This document shows positions 1 to 11,419 of a stretch of DNA of 64,000 bases, one piece after another; position 1 is the stretch's first letter; every line of letters begins with the position of its first letter. The position numbers were made by a program, and so were the translations under genes. The DNA lies in assembly GCA_946811185.2 (NCBI GenBank), contig OX328110.1, positions 13,558,516 to 13,622,515 on the forward strand. Direction: 5' to 3'. This DNA is from Hippopus hippopus (Eukaryota > Mollusca > Bivalvia > Cardiida > Cardiidae). The notes beneath the pieces were generated by a model, which ran no database searches, was not told the origin of the DNA, and worked only from the letters and a program-made list of their open reading frames with translations.

Positions 1-25
1 CTGAATCAACAAGAGGTAGACTTAC

Positions 26-139
26 AGCTTGAGCTCCAGTGTCCTTGATCGCCTTCAGTATATTGTCCATAACGAGGTAACTCTGACTGGTTGGTGCAGG
101 TCCTATACAAACTGCCTCGTCAGCCATTCTTGTATGTAC
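26..139 (-). CDS. PCCA: PCCA coding exon 3
   Basis: The acceptor is AG at 140-141 and the donor GTAAGT starts at 25. The 38 codons are phase 0 at both ends. They encode [19 protein letters not shown] followed by [19 protein letters not shown], which continues exon 2 without gap in the biotin carboxylase domain. The next exon lies outside the window. Confidence 0.92.
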
Positions 140-3100
140 CTGATAAATCATTTGAAAATTTTGTTCAAATATTTCCTTAGTAGAATTTCAGTGTAATTTT
201 TACTGTCTAATGTTTTACCACATGTTCCTGTGTTTTAACAACCCTGAGAAAAGAGGCTTTGCAAAGAATTGTGTGAAAAGAAGAAAAAGCTAGTAACCAA
301 CATATTCTTCTTTCCCCACAACAGTTTCTAACCTGTCAAAGATACTTTCTTTCATGTGAACCTCTTTGTATTTGTCAGTTGCAAATGCTTTCAATTCTGT
401 GCATCTGAAAATCTTGTCCTCTGGTTTTAACAACCCCTGAGGGAGAAGCCTTTTAGTTAAAAAATATTTATTTTACATCTATTCAGAAACAAGTTCTTGC
501 AACTTATACCAGTCTGTCTCTAATCTGCTTCCTGGAAATACTGTCAGTACTCGCACCAAATATGTGGGCAATCTCAAAGTTGACATCGGCTCCCAGGTAT
601 CAAACTTGGGACCTTTAGGTTACGAAGCAGGCACTCTACCTCGCTAAGTCTTTTGAAAACAGGGAAATGGACAAAATGCTAGTAACCGCCATTTTCTCCC
701 TTTCCAATTTTCTACCCTCTCAAAGACAAACTCTATCACTTATGCCGCATTTTAAGTGTTGTCTGCAAGTGCTTTCATTTTGGACATGCCTACTTCTTTG
801 TCATCTCATGATTGGGTAAGAGTTAAATCAAAATCAATCCACTTAACCCTTTACCACACAATGACGACTTTTAACGCCCCTGAAAGAGAAGGCTTTTGAA
901 AATTCTGTGGGAAAAGGAGAAAATGCTGGTTACCAGCATTTTCTCCTTTTCCCACATTATTTTCTACCCTTTCAAAGAAAAATCATTTCATATGGGCCAC
1001 AATGAAACTGTCATCTGCAAATGCTTTCAATTCGGAGAGGTCTAAAATTTTGTCGTGCAGTAAAGGGTTAATCCTTTACCAAGCAAAAAGGTTATGAGAT
1101 AATGCGCAGTACTTACTGCCACAGAGTCTGCTTCACTGTGTACTGCCACTGTTTTAATTCCAAGTCTCCGACATGTCTTGATTACACGACATGCAATTTC
1201 TCCTCTGTTTGCGATCAGGATCTTATCAAACAACTGAAAGAAATCACCACTGCGTTTATGGAATTATCAATTTATATTCTAAATACAAAACTACATATGT
1301 TCCAATGAATAATTAGTCCTTTTGTAAACAACAAAATTTTTCAAATTCAATGAACAGTTGCAGACCACACTCTCAAACTTGGTACAAGTGAGCTTGAGCT
1401 TTCTCATAGAGTAGAAAATATTGTTGGAAAAGGAGATAAGGCTAGTTACCAGCATTTTCTCATTTCCTACAGTGTTTTCAAAAGCCTTCTCTTCCAGGAC
1501 CACAACAACCAGAGATTGTTTGGTAGAGTTAAAGCAGCTCTGTTTATGTGGGAAAGTGATTTGTATAGATTTATAAGCAGAAAACCAGTAAAAACCCCTA
1601 GAATGCATGGATCAGCACCTTGGCTGCTCTAATATTGAAATATAATGACTGTTGTCTTCCTATGCTTTCAATATTAATATGTTATTTTGTTGAAATGATA
1701 TCCCCATCGAAAGAAACTTTTTGATGAAAACATATAGGAGTTATCGTGTTTTGCATGTACGTGAGGCATTTTTGTTATAAATCCCAAATAAAATTCTGCA
1801 TTAAGCCACCTTTTTCTGAGACATGGCAATTCATTAGATAAAAAAAAAAAATAAAGATTGTCTGTGGCTTATGATAAACAATATAAATTGATTGATTGAT
1901 TGATTGTATGGTGTTTAACACCATTTTCAACATTATTTCAGATGTATCGCAGCAACCAGTGCACCTATCCATACTTTCCTGGAGTTTCTTTTACCAGTGC
2001 TCCGCACAATATTCTTTCCAAGCCACTGGCTCCTTTCCCACATGACCATCATCGTAACAATGATCAGCAGTGAGAAAGAATGAATTCTGTTGCAATGACT
2101 ATCATCAATCCTTCAAAAGAAATTGGCAGAGCCGGAGATCGAACCCATCACCCCCTGATTGCTACCTACTGTGCTACTGGGGCACGTCAAGCAAAAGAAA
2201 TATCAAGTTTACCAGCATTTTCTCTTTTTTCCACAATGTTTTCAAAAGTCTTCTCCGCTAAGGTTGTTAAAACTCAGGGATTGTGTGGTAAAGACTTAAC
2301 TCCTTACTACACAATTCCGACTTTTAACGACCCTGAGAAAGAAGGCATTGTTTCAGTGGCAATTCATATGTCGTCTACAAATGCTTTCTATTTGGACAAG
2401 TCTGAAATTTCCTTATCTGGTCAAGAGTTAACCCTTTACCAAAAAGTCCAACTGTGGGGGAAATGGGGAAAATGCTGGTAATCAGCATTTTCTCATTTTT
2501 CCGCTTTGTTTTTTAGCATTTCAAATACAGAATCCATCAGAAATTTTGTTGTTAGGTAAGGAGTTAATATTTCTTTAGAGCAGAATAAAGATTAATTACT
2601 GAGAAAATGAGGTATCTTTCACTTCTGATATTTTTCTCATGTTATTAAAAATTTTGTCGTCATATAAAGGCATTCTGAAAATCTAATTGCCCAGTGAAAA
2701 GTCAAACTAGTATGGGATAGGAGTTCCATACCTTGGAAATGTGTAAAATTTGTTACCTGTTCACCTTCCACCTGCCTATCATTCCAGTACATATCTTTGG
2801 CCAAAGATTTAGATGTATACAATGTTCTCCCATAATGGTTGACTTGCGATACCTGAAGTGTACAAAAATAATCATTTACCTTTTATCATACATAAGTTTG
2901 TTTTACACCCAGCACAAATCTCATGGAGGACAAACACTGAATAGAGAGAAAATTACATGTACTGAACTTAGATTTTATAGATCTTAGATTCTTTATAAAA
3001 AGAAAACATTCATAATCTAATTGTGAAAAGCAAGTGCAGCTTTTCCTTCAGTGGTTTAATGAGCTTTTTACTGCAGAAGCATTAAAATATGGTTAAATGT

Positions 3101-4914
3101 GATGACAGCTTGTCAACAAAGTAATCCAATTGCTTGGCTGCACAAGTACACATTAATAGTGTTTTCTCCAGATATAAATTTTGCAGGTCAGTTTTGATTC
3201 TTTATCTAGAAAGATAAGGTTCATTACTTTGGAATGTTGACCTGACATGACATTTGTTGAATTTACAATTAATTATTGCAATGAGCTTGTTTGCTTTCTG
3301 GTACAAAAAACGCTGTCTAAAGTCACAGTTTCTTTGGTGCTGACGACATTTTACATCAAGGAATAGCCAAGGTTTCTCTGATGCTTGAGATGAGACTAAA
3401 TCAATTCCTTGTATATTATCTGTTGTACAGCATTTGTGATTAGAATATTATACCCTACAACTGGTTTCCATTCTTGTGGTAGAGTGTAGTGCAGATCATT
3501 TAGTTTCATCACTGATATTGTTTGGTCAGACAGTCTGAAAAGCTTTCGGTTTTGAGCGTACCAGAAAAGATGCAACTTAAGAATTTCAACAGAACAAGCA
3601 AGTAGTATAAATAACTGTGCCAAAGGCGATATTACTTTTTGACTGGTTGGCTCAGGGTACAGAGACGATCAAGACAAAATCAGTTGAAAGCTCCGCAAAG
3701 ATTTTGTGCGCAACTTTGAACTCTTATAATTTCGCAAATAGAGCACAAAACTAGGATTTAAACATACCTGTTGCTTGCGTATTTAATAACCCTTCGTTTG
3801 AAATATAAATATTTTCAATTTAAACGCTGAACATAAGAGAAAACCATGCATTTTATCTGTTACTCGAGATGTTTACGTTCCCGAAAACACACAAAATGAC
3901 CGCCATGCATGATAAATTTCGTCAGTGATTTTTCCAAGATTTACATGTTACAAACAACTTCTACAAGCTCTTTATGTAATGATGGGTTTAATAATTTGTC
4001 TTTGGTCATGTTTGTTACTAAAAGTTAATTGCATTTCGCTGCAATACAGATTTAACCGACGCAACAGAAAGTCAGTATAGTGCTCTGTCTTTGTTACCGG
4101 AAAATTTACGATGGACTTGAGATGGTACGGTGTACAATAAATGTCCAAATATAAAAAAAAAATCACCATAGTGTCTCATTATTGACAAGCAAGTGACACA
4201 GTAAGAAGAAAACCCTGTCAGAAACACACAAAAAATGCTCTAGAGAAAACAATGCATTAATGTTACAGGTCTGCTTAAGTATTTTCATTTATTATTGTGA
4301 GTCAGAATTAATAAGCCACTATCAAAATGCAGCTAAAAACCCCTTATATTACATCAAAATTACTAAATTTTGTGAGAAAACTACAAGGTAAAAGATCTGT
4401 TTATCTGTGCATTAATGACCATTGAATCTTCCAGGAATGTTAACGACTGGACTGCATTTTGCTATTTGCCAATCCATATTGTTTACCTGTACCTAGTCGG
4501 CTTTCAGTTACTCGCGGATACACATTATTTACTAAATTTCAATGGTCAAATTAGATCGGTCATTGACTCTCAATTTATAGTCTTTGGTAAGACGAAAGTT
4601 CTACAAGGAATCTGTTTTATGATATGCATGCTCATTAAAACAAAAACTTTTTCATAAGGAGAAAATAACAATGGTTCCAGTCTGTATTTAAAACTGACAC
4701 TGGTTTCAACATTCAAAAGAACAAGCTTGGCTGAGAGATCTTGCTGTATATTCCTCTAAAACGACTTTGTCATTTAGAAAAGGAATGCTACTGAAATTCT
4801 AACAGCCATATGGAATATAAAAGAGATACTGATTACCCGTAGCGATAATGAGTGTCCAAGTTTACTGAATCTGGAAATGCTGGAGTGTAGCTCGAGTGCC
4901 AAGGAGGTCGCCAT
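26..4914 (-). CDS. PCCA: Propionyl-CoA carboxylase alpha chain, first three coding exons (partial gene)
   Basis: This is the biotin-carboxylase subunit of the mitochondrial enzyme that converts propionyl-CoA to methylmalonyl-CoA in odd-chain fatty acid and branched amino acid breakdown. Three exons join in phase 0: 4837-4914, 1117-1233 and 26-139, giving 103 residues before the gene leaves the window. Exon 2 encodes the start of the biotin carboxylase N-terminal domain, with the signature [20 protein letters not shown]. Exon 3 continues with [18 protein letters not shown], which resembles PCCA more closely than MCCC1, pyruvate carboxylase or acetyl-CoA carboxylase. Exon 1 supplies a short presequence rich in Ser, Leu and Arg, suitable for mitochondrial import. 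Exons 2 and 3 are firm. Exon 1 is inferred from its ATG context, donor and matching phase, and a small further exon between 1 and 2 cannot be excluded. Confidence 0.88.
140..1116. other. PCCA intron 2 with TTAA MITEs and a SINE-like fragment
   Basis: There are no coding signals apart from flanking splice sites. A complete TTAA MITE lies at 843-1071, and a diverged relative lies around 218-430. A short tRNA-like stretch at about 590-645 looks like a SINE head on the minus strand. Confidence 0.6.
843..1071 (+). mobile_element. TTAA/CCCTTTACC MITE (piggyBac-like), well preserved copy
   Basis: The element is bounded by TTAA at 843-846 and 1068-1071. The ends read TTAACCCTTTACCACAC on the left and TAAAGGGTTAA on the right, so the terminal inverted repeat is CCCTTTA. 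At the centre (905-953) is a nearly perfect hairpin built on GTGGGAAAAGGAGAAAATGC. No protein is encoded. TTAA target duplication with CCC-starting ends is typical of piggyBac elements, so this is probably a non-autonomous derivative. Confidence 0.8.
1117..1233 (-). CDS. PCCA: PCCA coding exon 2 (start of biotin carboxylase domain)
   Basis: The exon runs from the acceptor TTTCTTTCAG (first exon base 1233) to the donor GTAAGT (last exon base 1117). It has 39 codons and both ends are phase 0. It encodes [16 protein letters not shown] followed by [15 protein letters not shown], the conserved N-terminal beta-alpha unit of biotin carboxylase. Confidence 0.93.
1888..2188 (-). mobile_element. tRNA-derived SINE, (ATTG)n tail
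   Basis: On the minus strand the element starts with a tRNA-like head (about 2110-2188, including a B-box-like TTCGATCTCC). It ends in repeated CAAT, seen as gattgattgattg on the plus strand at 1888-1905. The body matches the copies at 13979-14294, 24421-24705, 32132-32390, 36571-36878 and 54956-55224. Confidence 0.7.
2298..2564 (+). repeat. Two adjoining, partly deleted TTAA MITE copies
   Basis: The left copy (2298-2431) keeps its outer ends but has lost the central hairpin. The right copy (2429-2564) keeps the hairpin core (gggaaaatgctggtaatcagc) and a shortened right end. They share a TTAA near 2429, so one seems to have inserted at the edge of the other. Confidence 0.5.
4837..4914 (-). 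CDS. PCCA: PCCA coding exon 1 (putative mitochondrial presequence)
   Basis: The ATG at 4914 lies in the context AAGATGGCG and opens 26 codons ending in CGG before a GTAATC donor. The peptide starts [18 protein letters not shown], with only one acidic residue and with Arg, Lys, Ser and Leu, which suits a matrix-targeting sequence. The end is phase 0 and fits exon 2 exactly. The donor is slightly weak and no transcript evidence is available. Confidence 0.6.
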
Positions 4915-5339
4915 CTTTGAAGGCAAGGTGAAGGTCAAGGTCTAGTGATTGCAGTCTCCAGTAGCTAGCTTGATCAAGAAAATCAACCTTTCTGTTTTTC
5001 CTCGTAGAAGCTGTAATAAGTTTTTAGAAAGTGGGTGGCGATTTGAAAAGAGACCATAGCAAAGAAAAAGAAGAAGAAAAAGAAAATCACATCCATAGAA
5101 TGCCTTGGCAGATCTATGGTAAAAAACGACAGGAAAACGATGCAAGTCTAATTGCCTATAAAATGTCTAATGATGTGATTTATCTATACAGCAGGAGTGC
5201 GGTAGCTTGTTTTCCTAAGTCAGGGATATTTTATTTAAAGAAATTCAGCCTTTGTACATTTTATTTTAAAATTTAGCCGAGGGCTGTACTTCTATATCCC
5301 CGTGCGCGTGTTTAAGACAACCTTGAAACTGGTCACCGT

Positions 5340-6060
5340 AGTTTTTTGGTATGTGTATTCCCCGGCCCCACTCAAAAAAAAAAATAAGCCAGAATTCCCG
5401 GCCCCAACGGCCCACTACCTAAGTCTTTTATTTGTATACCGAATATGATGAAATTAGTGTTAAATTAAAGCTTATGTTATTACCTTTCTAATGGTATATA
5501 GAAACTTAAGATTTTATTTTTGTAAATGTGAGATAAAAGCGTTTGATTTTTGTCGTTTTTTTTACAAAAAATGTTTCAAAATTTTTAAAAGATAGAAATC
5601 CGGCCCCAATATTTTAATCTTTATTTATTTATTTATTATTTTTTTTTTTTTTTTAATTAAAAAAAAGAAAAAAAAAAAAAAAAAAATGGTATGGTGATAA
5701 ACTACTTAATTTAAGCTTTGAAATGGTACTTTGAAAATTAAATTTGACGTAGGCAATGTTAAGTTATTAGCGTTTTAATTTAATCCATTTTCAGAGAAAA
5801 ATCTTTTGAAAATTGAATCGAGTAACATATCCGGCTCCAATATAAAAAATTCAATGATTCATGAAATCTAGAAAGTCTTGTTATGAATTCAAAGTTCATT
5901 TAATAAGCTTTTTAATGGTATATAGAAATAAGAAATTGATGCAGGGTTTTTTTGTGCTATAACGGTTCAGATTTTATTAATTCTTGGAAAGATATACATG
6001 GAATTATGGGAAATCTAACATATCCAGTCCCTATGTTTTAGACTTAGTTATGTACAGGTC
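5340..6060. repeat. Degenerate tandem repeat, unit about 190-230 bp
   Basis: A motif resembling 'atccggccccaatattt' recurs near 5392, 5598, 5829 and 6017. A second marker, 'aagctttttaatggtatatagaaa', recurs near 5468, 5712 and 5905. The fixed order and spacing show three to four diverged tandem copies. A/T homopolymers at 5635-5687 interrupt the array. Confidence 0.65.
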
Positions 6061-6515
6061 TACAACTACCTTGATCACACAATCACCAGAGTTTTGTCGA
6101 ATGTTTTTTTATATATTCAGTTAAAGTAACATTAGCTGCCAAAAGTGAACAAATCAGGTTTTAAAATCCATTTAAATTTAAATCATATCAGTTAAAAGTA
6201 TGGAAATTATTGTGAAAATGACAATCTTTAATTGTACGGTCAGTCCAAGTGCTAGTCGCTGACAGAGAAATTAATTTCAAAACTAGGTTAAACATTGCCA
6301 GGTCACTGTATCTTTTGTTTACTTTTTGCCTGATCTTAAAATTATTTTTTCTTCCAATCAATTAACGTTTGGACCGACCACAGGTTGTCGTCTTCACAAT
6401 ATTTTCCATACTTTTATTGATGTGATTTAACTATTAATGCATTTGAACACCTGCATTTTTTTTCTTTCGCTGTTGGCCCTTTAATCCTTACAGGGCCTTT
6501 CACGACTATAGTTGC

Positions 6516-6593
6516 CTGTGCAGCCAGTGTAGATTAATATCAGACTGCACAAAACATGCAATCTGATCTCTGATCTACACTGTCCGCTTAGCA
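6516..6593. repeat. Short palindromic MITE (GTGTAGATC...GATCTACAC type)
   Basis: Arms are cagtgtagattaatatcaga and tctgatctctgatctacact, joined by a loop holding a TGCA-rich core. The same palindrome recurs at 7717, 7974, 8701, 10625, 14631, 55636, 60146 and 61924. It is too small to encode anything. Confidence 0.7.
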
Positions 6594-6987
6594 CTTAGAG
6601 AAGAGCAACCATCAATTTGCAATTAATTGGGTCTTTTCTAGTCCGAAAATGTCTGTTGGGTTTATTTGGTGCTCTAAGGGTTAAATTAGTACCCGTTTTG
6701 AAATTTTGAAATATCATCCAATAGACATTGATGGGAAGATCGATAACCACGAGGCTACCAGTTTTTAATTACCACTTCGAAGAGAATACACAAATGGTAG
6801 TAATCTTTGGCAGCATTTTTCAACTGTGATAATGTCAGTCCTTTGTATTTTCAGAAATTCGGTCACGTTTCATCAAACAAATGTATACTTTAACTGTTGG
6901 AGTGAAGGTATTAACGGGAATACAGAGCGTTCTTAACAGTCTTAAATGAGTAACCAGTCATTAAGGTTTTGAAAGGAAACACCATAG

Positions 6988-7065
6988 GGTAATCCGCCGG
7001 TGCCGATCAACATTTTCAGAGCCGGTCAACATTTTCAGAGCCGCTTCACATAATCGGAGCCGCCA
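6988..7065 (+). repeat. Short direct repeat 'cagagccggtcaacatttt'
   Basis: The motif gccg.tcaacattttcagag occurs twice in a row, followed by a further gccgc..cacataatcggagccgcc variant. This is a local micro-duplication with no coding potential. Confidence 0.5.
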
Positions 7066-7716
7066 TTTTTTTTTTGTTATTATCATTTTTGTCAATTTTG
7101 TGTTAATTCTTATCAATTCCATGTCAGCAGCGAATAGAAAAGTTCAAGACAATAATTCCCGCTTTAGGAAAGCAAAACTCTCTCTTATTTGCTAATTTAA
7201 TGCTAATATCAGTCTGAAATTTGGTTCTTGATGTATTTTTTCGGCTACGGTCAAACCACGGCACAAATGATTCAGACAACACTGCACATATTCTACGACT
7301 TTCCATGGTGTAGAAAACATGTTGAAAGACCAGATCATTGCATGACTTTCTCCTTTTTTCGAAATTCAAAGGTATAAGAACACAATAGTACAAAGAATGA
7401 CAAGCTTAGCTGTTTTTCTATTGTTTTTGAGCCGATACTTTCGGAACTGGAAGACCAACACAATATTTTCTCGTGTCTACTCTGTCAAATCCTAAAATTG
7501 CAAGACATTCTAGCCATAGAGTTTAAAATAAACCCTTTACAACATAATCTTGAGTAACAACGGCCCCTGGGGAATAGGCTAAGGCTTGTGAAAACACAAT
7601 AGGAAAAGGATGGTAAAAGCAATTACTCCTTTTTCCGATAATGTTTTCTACCCTTTCATTACGAGAGCCACCTTTAAGCCATAGACTGCTAAGCGCGACT
7701 CACTGACCTTTTGCGG

Positions 7717-7786
7717 ACAGTGTAGAGCTAAGATCAGGCTGCCCAGAATGTGCAGTTTGATCTTGGATCTACACTGTCCGATAAGG
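7717..7786. repeat. Short palindromic MITE
   Basis: Inverted arms acagtgtagagctaagatca and gatcttggatctacactgtc flank a loop of about 20 bases with gtgcagtttgat. Same family as 6516-6593. Confidence 0.7.
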
Positions 7787-7973
7787 AGATTTAAAGTAAA
7801 AATAAAAAAAAAAAAAAAATAGATTTTAAATATATGTATCATCAATGGGGTGTTTACTATCGGCTTTAAAGTTTAGTTTAATCTATTTAGCAGGATGAAG
7901 GTTAATGTACCGTGTGCAAATACTTTGAATTTGGATTAAAGCACTGGGTTCGTCTTAACTTGTTTTTTGTAGA

Positions 7974-8036
7974 CAGTGTAGATCCAAGATCAGACTGCAC
8001 AGAACGTGCAGTCTGATCTTGGATCCACACTGTCCA
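7974..8036. repeat. Short palindromic MITE, nearly perfect
   Basis: The arms acagtgtagatccaagatca and gatcttggatccacactgtc are almost exact complements, and the inner parts (gactgcacag / cgtgcagtc) also pair. This is one of the best preserved copies, and therefore a good family reference. Confidence 0.8.
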
Positions 8037-8149
8037 CTATTTTGTTACATATTCTGGCCAAAAAAAAAAAAAACCCTTGGTACAGCAATCTTTCAGATTT
8101 TTTTCCTTTTTAAAAATGTTTATTTCATTAATTCAGCACTCTAAGGTTT

Positions 8150-8404
8150 AAACTTTACCGCCTGGTACAGAGACCGGTTTAGCAATCTGTGCTACATCTT
8201 TTGGACCAGTCTATAATTTTGTCGTTTGGTGAAGAGTTAAGGGGTATTTTGAAAGCAATAGAGGAAAGGGAGAAAACGTTGGTAACAGGCGTTTTCTCCA
8301 TTTCCTACTGTGTTTTGTACTCTTCCAAAGTTCAAGTTTATTTGTCGTCTGCAAATGCTTTCAGTTTGGACAAGCCTAAAACTTTGTAATCAGATAAGGG
8401 GTTA
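8150..8404 (+). repeat. TTAA MITE copy, probably composite
   Basis: A right-end fragment (aattttgtcgtttggtgaagagttaa) is followed by a copy holding the core gagaaaacgttggtaacaggc and ending in ataaggggttaa at 8404. This is best read as one copy inserted into or beside another. Confidence 0.5.
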
Positions 8405-8700
8405 AATGAAATTAACTGTCGAAAATGAATTTTAAACTTAGTCACACAAAGCTTACTAACCTCCTTACTCCTTTCATCTTACATCTTACATTTCATTATC
8501 TAAATTTTCAAAACTTGCTATATTTCCAACTACCACTGCCCTGAAATATGAAATATGAAATTCTAGATATTTATTTGTTCTCATTTTGGAATATTAATTA
8601 ACCTCCTGAATGCTAAATGATTAATGGATTATCTCAAACATAAAATGTTTTCTTAATATTAAACATTACCATTTAAAAAAAATAAATTACAAATGAATAG

Positions 8701-8765
8701 TGGACAGTGTGGATCTAAGATCAGAATGCATATTCTGTGCAGTCTGATCTTGACCTACATGGCCC
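8701..8765. repeat. Short palindromic MITE
   Basis: Arms are gacagtgtggatctaagatc and gatcttgacctacatggccc, with cagtctgatc in the inner arm. Same family as 7974-8036, more diverged. Confidence 0.65.
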
Positions 8766-9216
8766 ACTAAAGCGTCATGGTTTTGAGATATTTCATCACT
8801 TTATACATACCCTACTCCATATGGTTTACAATAATTTATTTTAAATTTGTAAACCTGTTAAATTTGTAAAATTTGTAGACTTTCTTGAAAAGTTTCATTA
8901 TACTGTAGGCCTACTGCTGCACTAAATTTTGAACTGTTAACTTTTGAAAGCTATAACGGAAAACAAGCGGTAATGTGCAGAATTATTATCCAAATTATAT
9001 TACAGAGAAGGATGCATTGTGGAAAAAGGAGAGATTCCTCATTATGAGTGATTCCTCCTTTTCCTATAATATATTCAAGAGCAATAGTTACAGATACATT
9101 TATGCTAGATTTTTTTTCTAAAATAACTGTTTGTGTTGGGCTAAATGTGTTTGTTGATTTACTATGAATCATCACGTTTGAATTAGATAAGAAATGTAAA
9201 AAGGAAAAGGGTTTTA

Positions 9217-9440
9217 CCCCTTTACCACACATTGCCGATTTTCAACGACCCCGAGGAAGAAATCTTTTGAGAGCATTGTGAGAAAAGGAGCATATGCTGA
9301 TAATAGCATTTTCTCATCTTCCCACGTTTTCTAGTCGAGCAACGAAAATTTGCTTCATTTTAGACACACTGACATTTTCGTCTACAGATGTTCGCAATTT
9401 GGATGGGTCAAAAGTTTTGTCATGTGGGAAAAGGGGTTAA
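9217..9440 (+). mobile_element. TTAA MITE (piggyBac-like)
   Basis: The left end is cccctttaccacacattgcc and the right end gaaaaggggttaa, with TTAA at 9437-9440. The central hairpin is partly eroded (gagcatatgctgataatagc). It is in the same orientation as 843-1071. Confidence 0.65.
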
Positions 9441-10624
9441 CAAACCACTTTTTGTATGTAAACGTCTTATTTGTAAATAATAGCCACACCAATTTATCTC
9501 TTCTTGTTATTTCGTTTCGAACAAGAGAGAAATAAGTGGATACTTTTATTTGTGTAGTTATATAGCAATACAATAACTAGAATGAGTAGATATGGCTGAA
9601 AAAAAAATATGATGGTGATAGTGTTGGTAAAAGAAAAACGGTTGAAAACAACAGTTCTTTTTTTACTAACAGATACTCCTCTGAAAAACAATTCCTCTCA
9701 AAAATAATACCTATCAATACTATTAAACTGTTCTTTAAAACATTTATCGAAAATAACAATGGTCTTGAAAACATATTTGGAATTAACTATGCATACCCTT
9801 CTCTCGTTTGACCTTAAAGTGAAAGGGAGGTAATCAGTAATCAACTAAAATTATTTTTCTTCAGAGTTACTTCTCTTTATCAAGTTTTTTTCCCCACCAT
9901 TGACATCTAAAACTTTGTAAATATATATATTGTGTGGTGTGATAGGCAATATTGCCTTTTTTCCTTAATAAAGTTATTATTATTATTTTAAAGATAGCTT
10001 ACCTGGACAAAAAAATCCTTATAAGACGGAAAATTTGATAAGGATCCTGAAGCAGTAATAATATGGGCTCAATCAAACCTGGATAATTAATCGAAAAACA
10101 GACAAGCGCAGTGGCCTTACATGTGAAAACAATCTCCTTAGTAGACGGAGGAACTCTTGCTCAAGAGAAATTTCTCCTATTGCCACGATGATTTGAAAAA
10201 ATGGTCGGAAAGACCAAAAATATCGTCTGCAATTGATAATGACTTAAATACACATTAAAATAGCTGGGGCCCTGCGTAGTATGATGGGAAAGTGTACGAG
10301 TCGTAATCTGGAGGCCCCAGACTCGAACTTCACTGAAAGCACTAGGCTTTTTGTGGGAGTGTCCTTGGGCATGACACTTCAGTGACTTAGCTTTGCACTG
10401 GTGAAATCCAGGACAAATCAATCAATCATGTTGAAACTGTAATATCTATTGAGAATGACGTCGACATTACTGAATGAATTTACAGTTTATTTACAAGTTT
10501 GCTCAAGGTCAAATGTGTTGACAAATTGTCCATGGCTGACCGGTGAGGGTCAGGTCACTGACCTGTGATGGATTACCTGACCTTTGACACTTATAACTGT
10601 CAGAGAGTAATACAAGAAGCTTTT

Positions 10625-10692
10625 GCAGACAGTGTAGATCAAAATCAGACTGCAAAGAATGAGCAGTCTGATCTTAGATCTACACCGTCCAG
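10625..10692. repeat. Short palindromic MITE
   Basis: Arms gacagtgtagatcaaaatca and tgatcttagatctacaccgt surround agactgcaaagaatgagcag. Same family as 7974-8036. Confidence 0.7.
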
Positions 10693-11180
10693 TATTTTGT
10701 ATATTAGCCTGGTCAAAACAGCACTGATCTTGCTATATAAGTGTCTTTCCAAACATTTAAAACTTACCATTCAATTTATACATAGTGGGCATGAGGTAAA
10801 ATAAAATCCTGTCACCAATTGTAAAAATACAGTCGGTCTAGGGTACATTGGCAATAAGCTAGATGGATGAAAGATCTTTTCACCGCCAAGAGTTCATTGA
10901 CTGATTGAATGGTATTTTATGCCTCTTTCAAAATTATTTCAGTCACATGTTCATTCATCTCAGCACTGGTTTTCACGAGAACTAGAACTGCGCCCTGATG
11001 TATCTTGTCCAAAGACAGATACACGAAAAACCTAGTGGTTTTAGTGTGGATCAAACCCACGTTCTCCAGGCTACGAAACCTACACTTCAGACAATCACTC
11101 TGCAGGACCTCTTCAAGGAAGAGGAAGCCAAGGAAGATGCACAGTCTGATTCGATTCTCTTGTTGATGGATTTTGGATTT

Positions 11181-11393
11181 TAACCTTTTACGACGTAATC
11201 CCAAATTTTAATGACCTAAGAAAGAAAGTTTTTAAAACAATGTTGGAAAAGGAGAAAAATCTTGGTAATCAGTATTTTCTCTTTCCCTCCCCCCCCCCCG
11301 TTTCTATCCGTTGTAAGACTAATAATTTTAGCTACATTCTATATGTCGCGTGCAAATGCATGTCTAAATGTTGTGGTATTGTAAAGAGTTGAC
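11181..11393 (+). mobile_element. TTAA MITE copy, eroded
   Basis: TTAA followed by CCTTTTACGACGTAATCCC marks the left end at 11181. The core ggaaaaggagaaaaatcttg has lost part of its pairing and a poly-C run replaces part of the right arm. The right end degenerates to tgtaaagagttga. Confidence 0.55.
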
Positions 11394-11419
11394 CACCGGC
11401 TGGCATGTTAGAGAAGATG

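Larger units (their letters stand above)
1234..4836. other. PCCA intron 1
   Basis: This intron of about 3.6 kb holds TTAA MITE relatives near 1350-1545, 2200-2301, 2298-2431 and 2429-2564, and a tRNA-derived SINE at about 1888-2188. No additional PCCA exon with a convincing donor and matching phase was found between 1234 and 4836, but a very short one could be missed. Confidence 0.5.

Noticed and set aside
3396..3623. Minus-strand 75-codon frame in PCCA intron 1 considered as an upstream PCCA exon
   Set aside because: No donor in the right phase and no similarity to PCCA. The exon at 4837-4914 fits better.
3680..3930. Minus-strand CAACAG|GTATGT donor and ATGGCGGTC start considered as alternative PCCA exon 1
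   Set aside because: The frames leading to the donor contain stops, and phase does not match exon 2.
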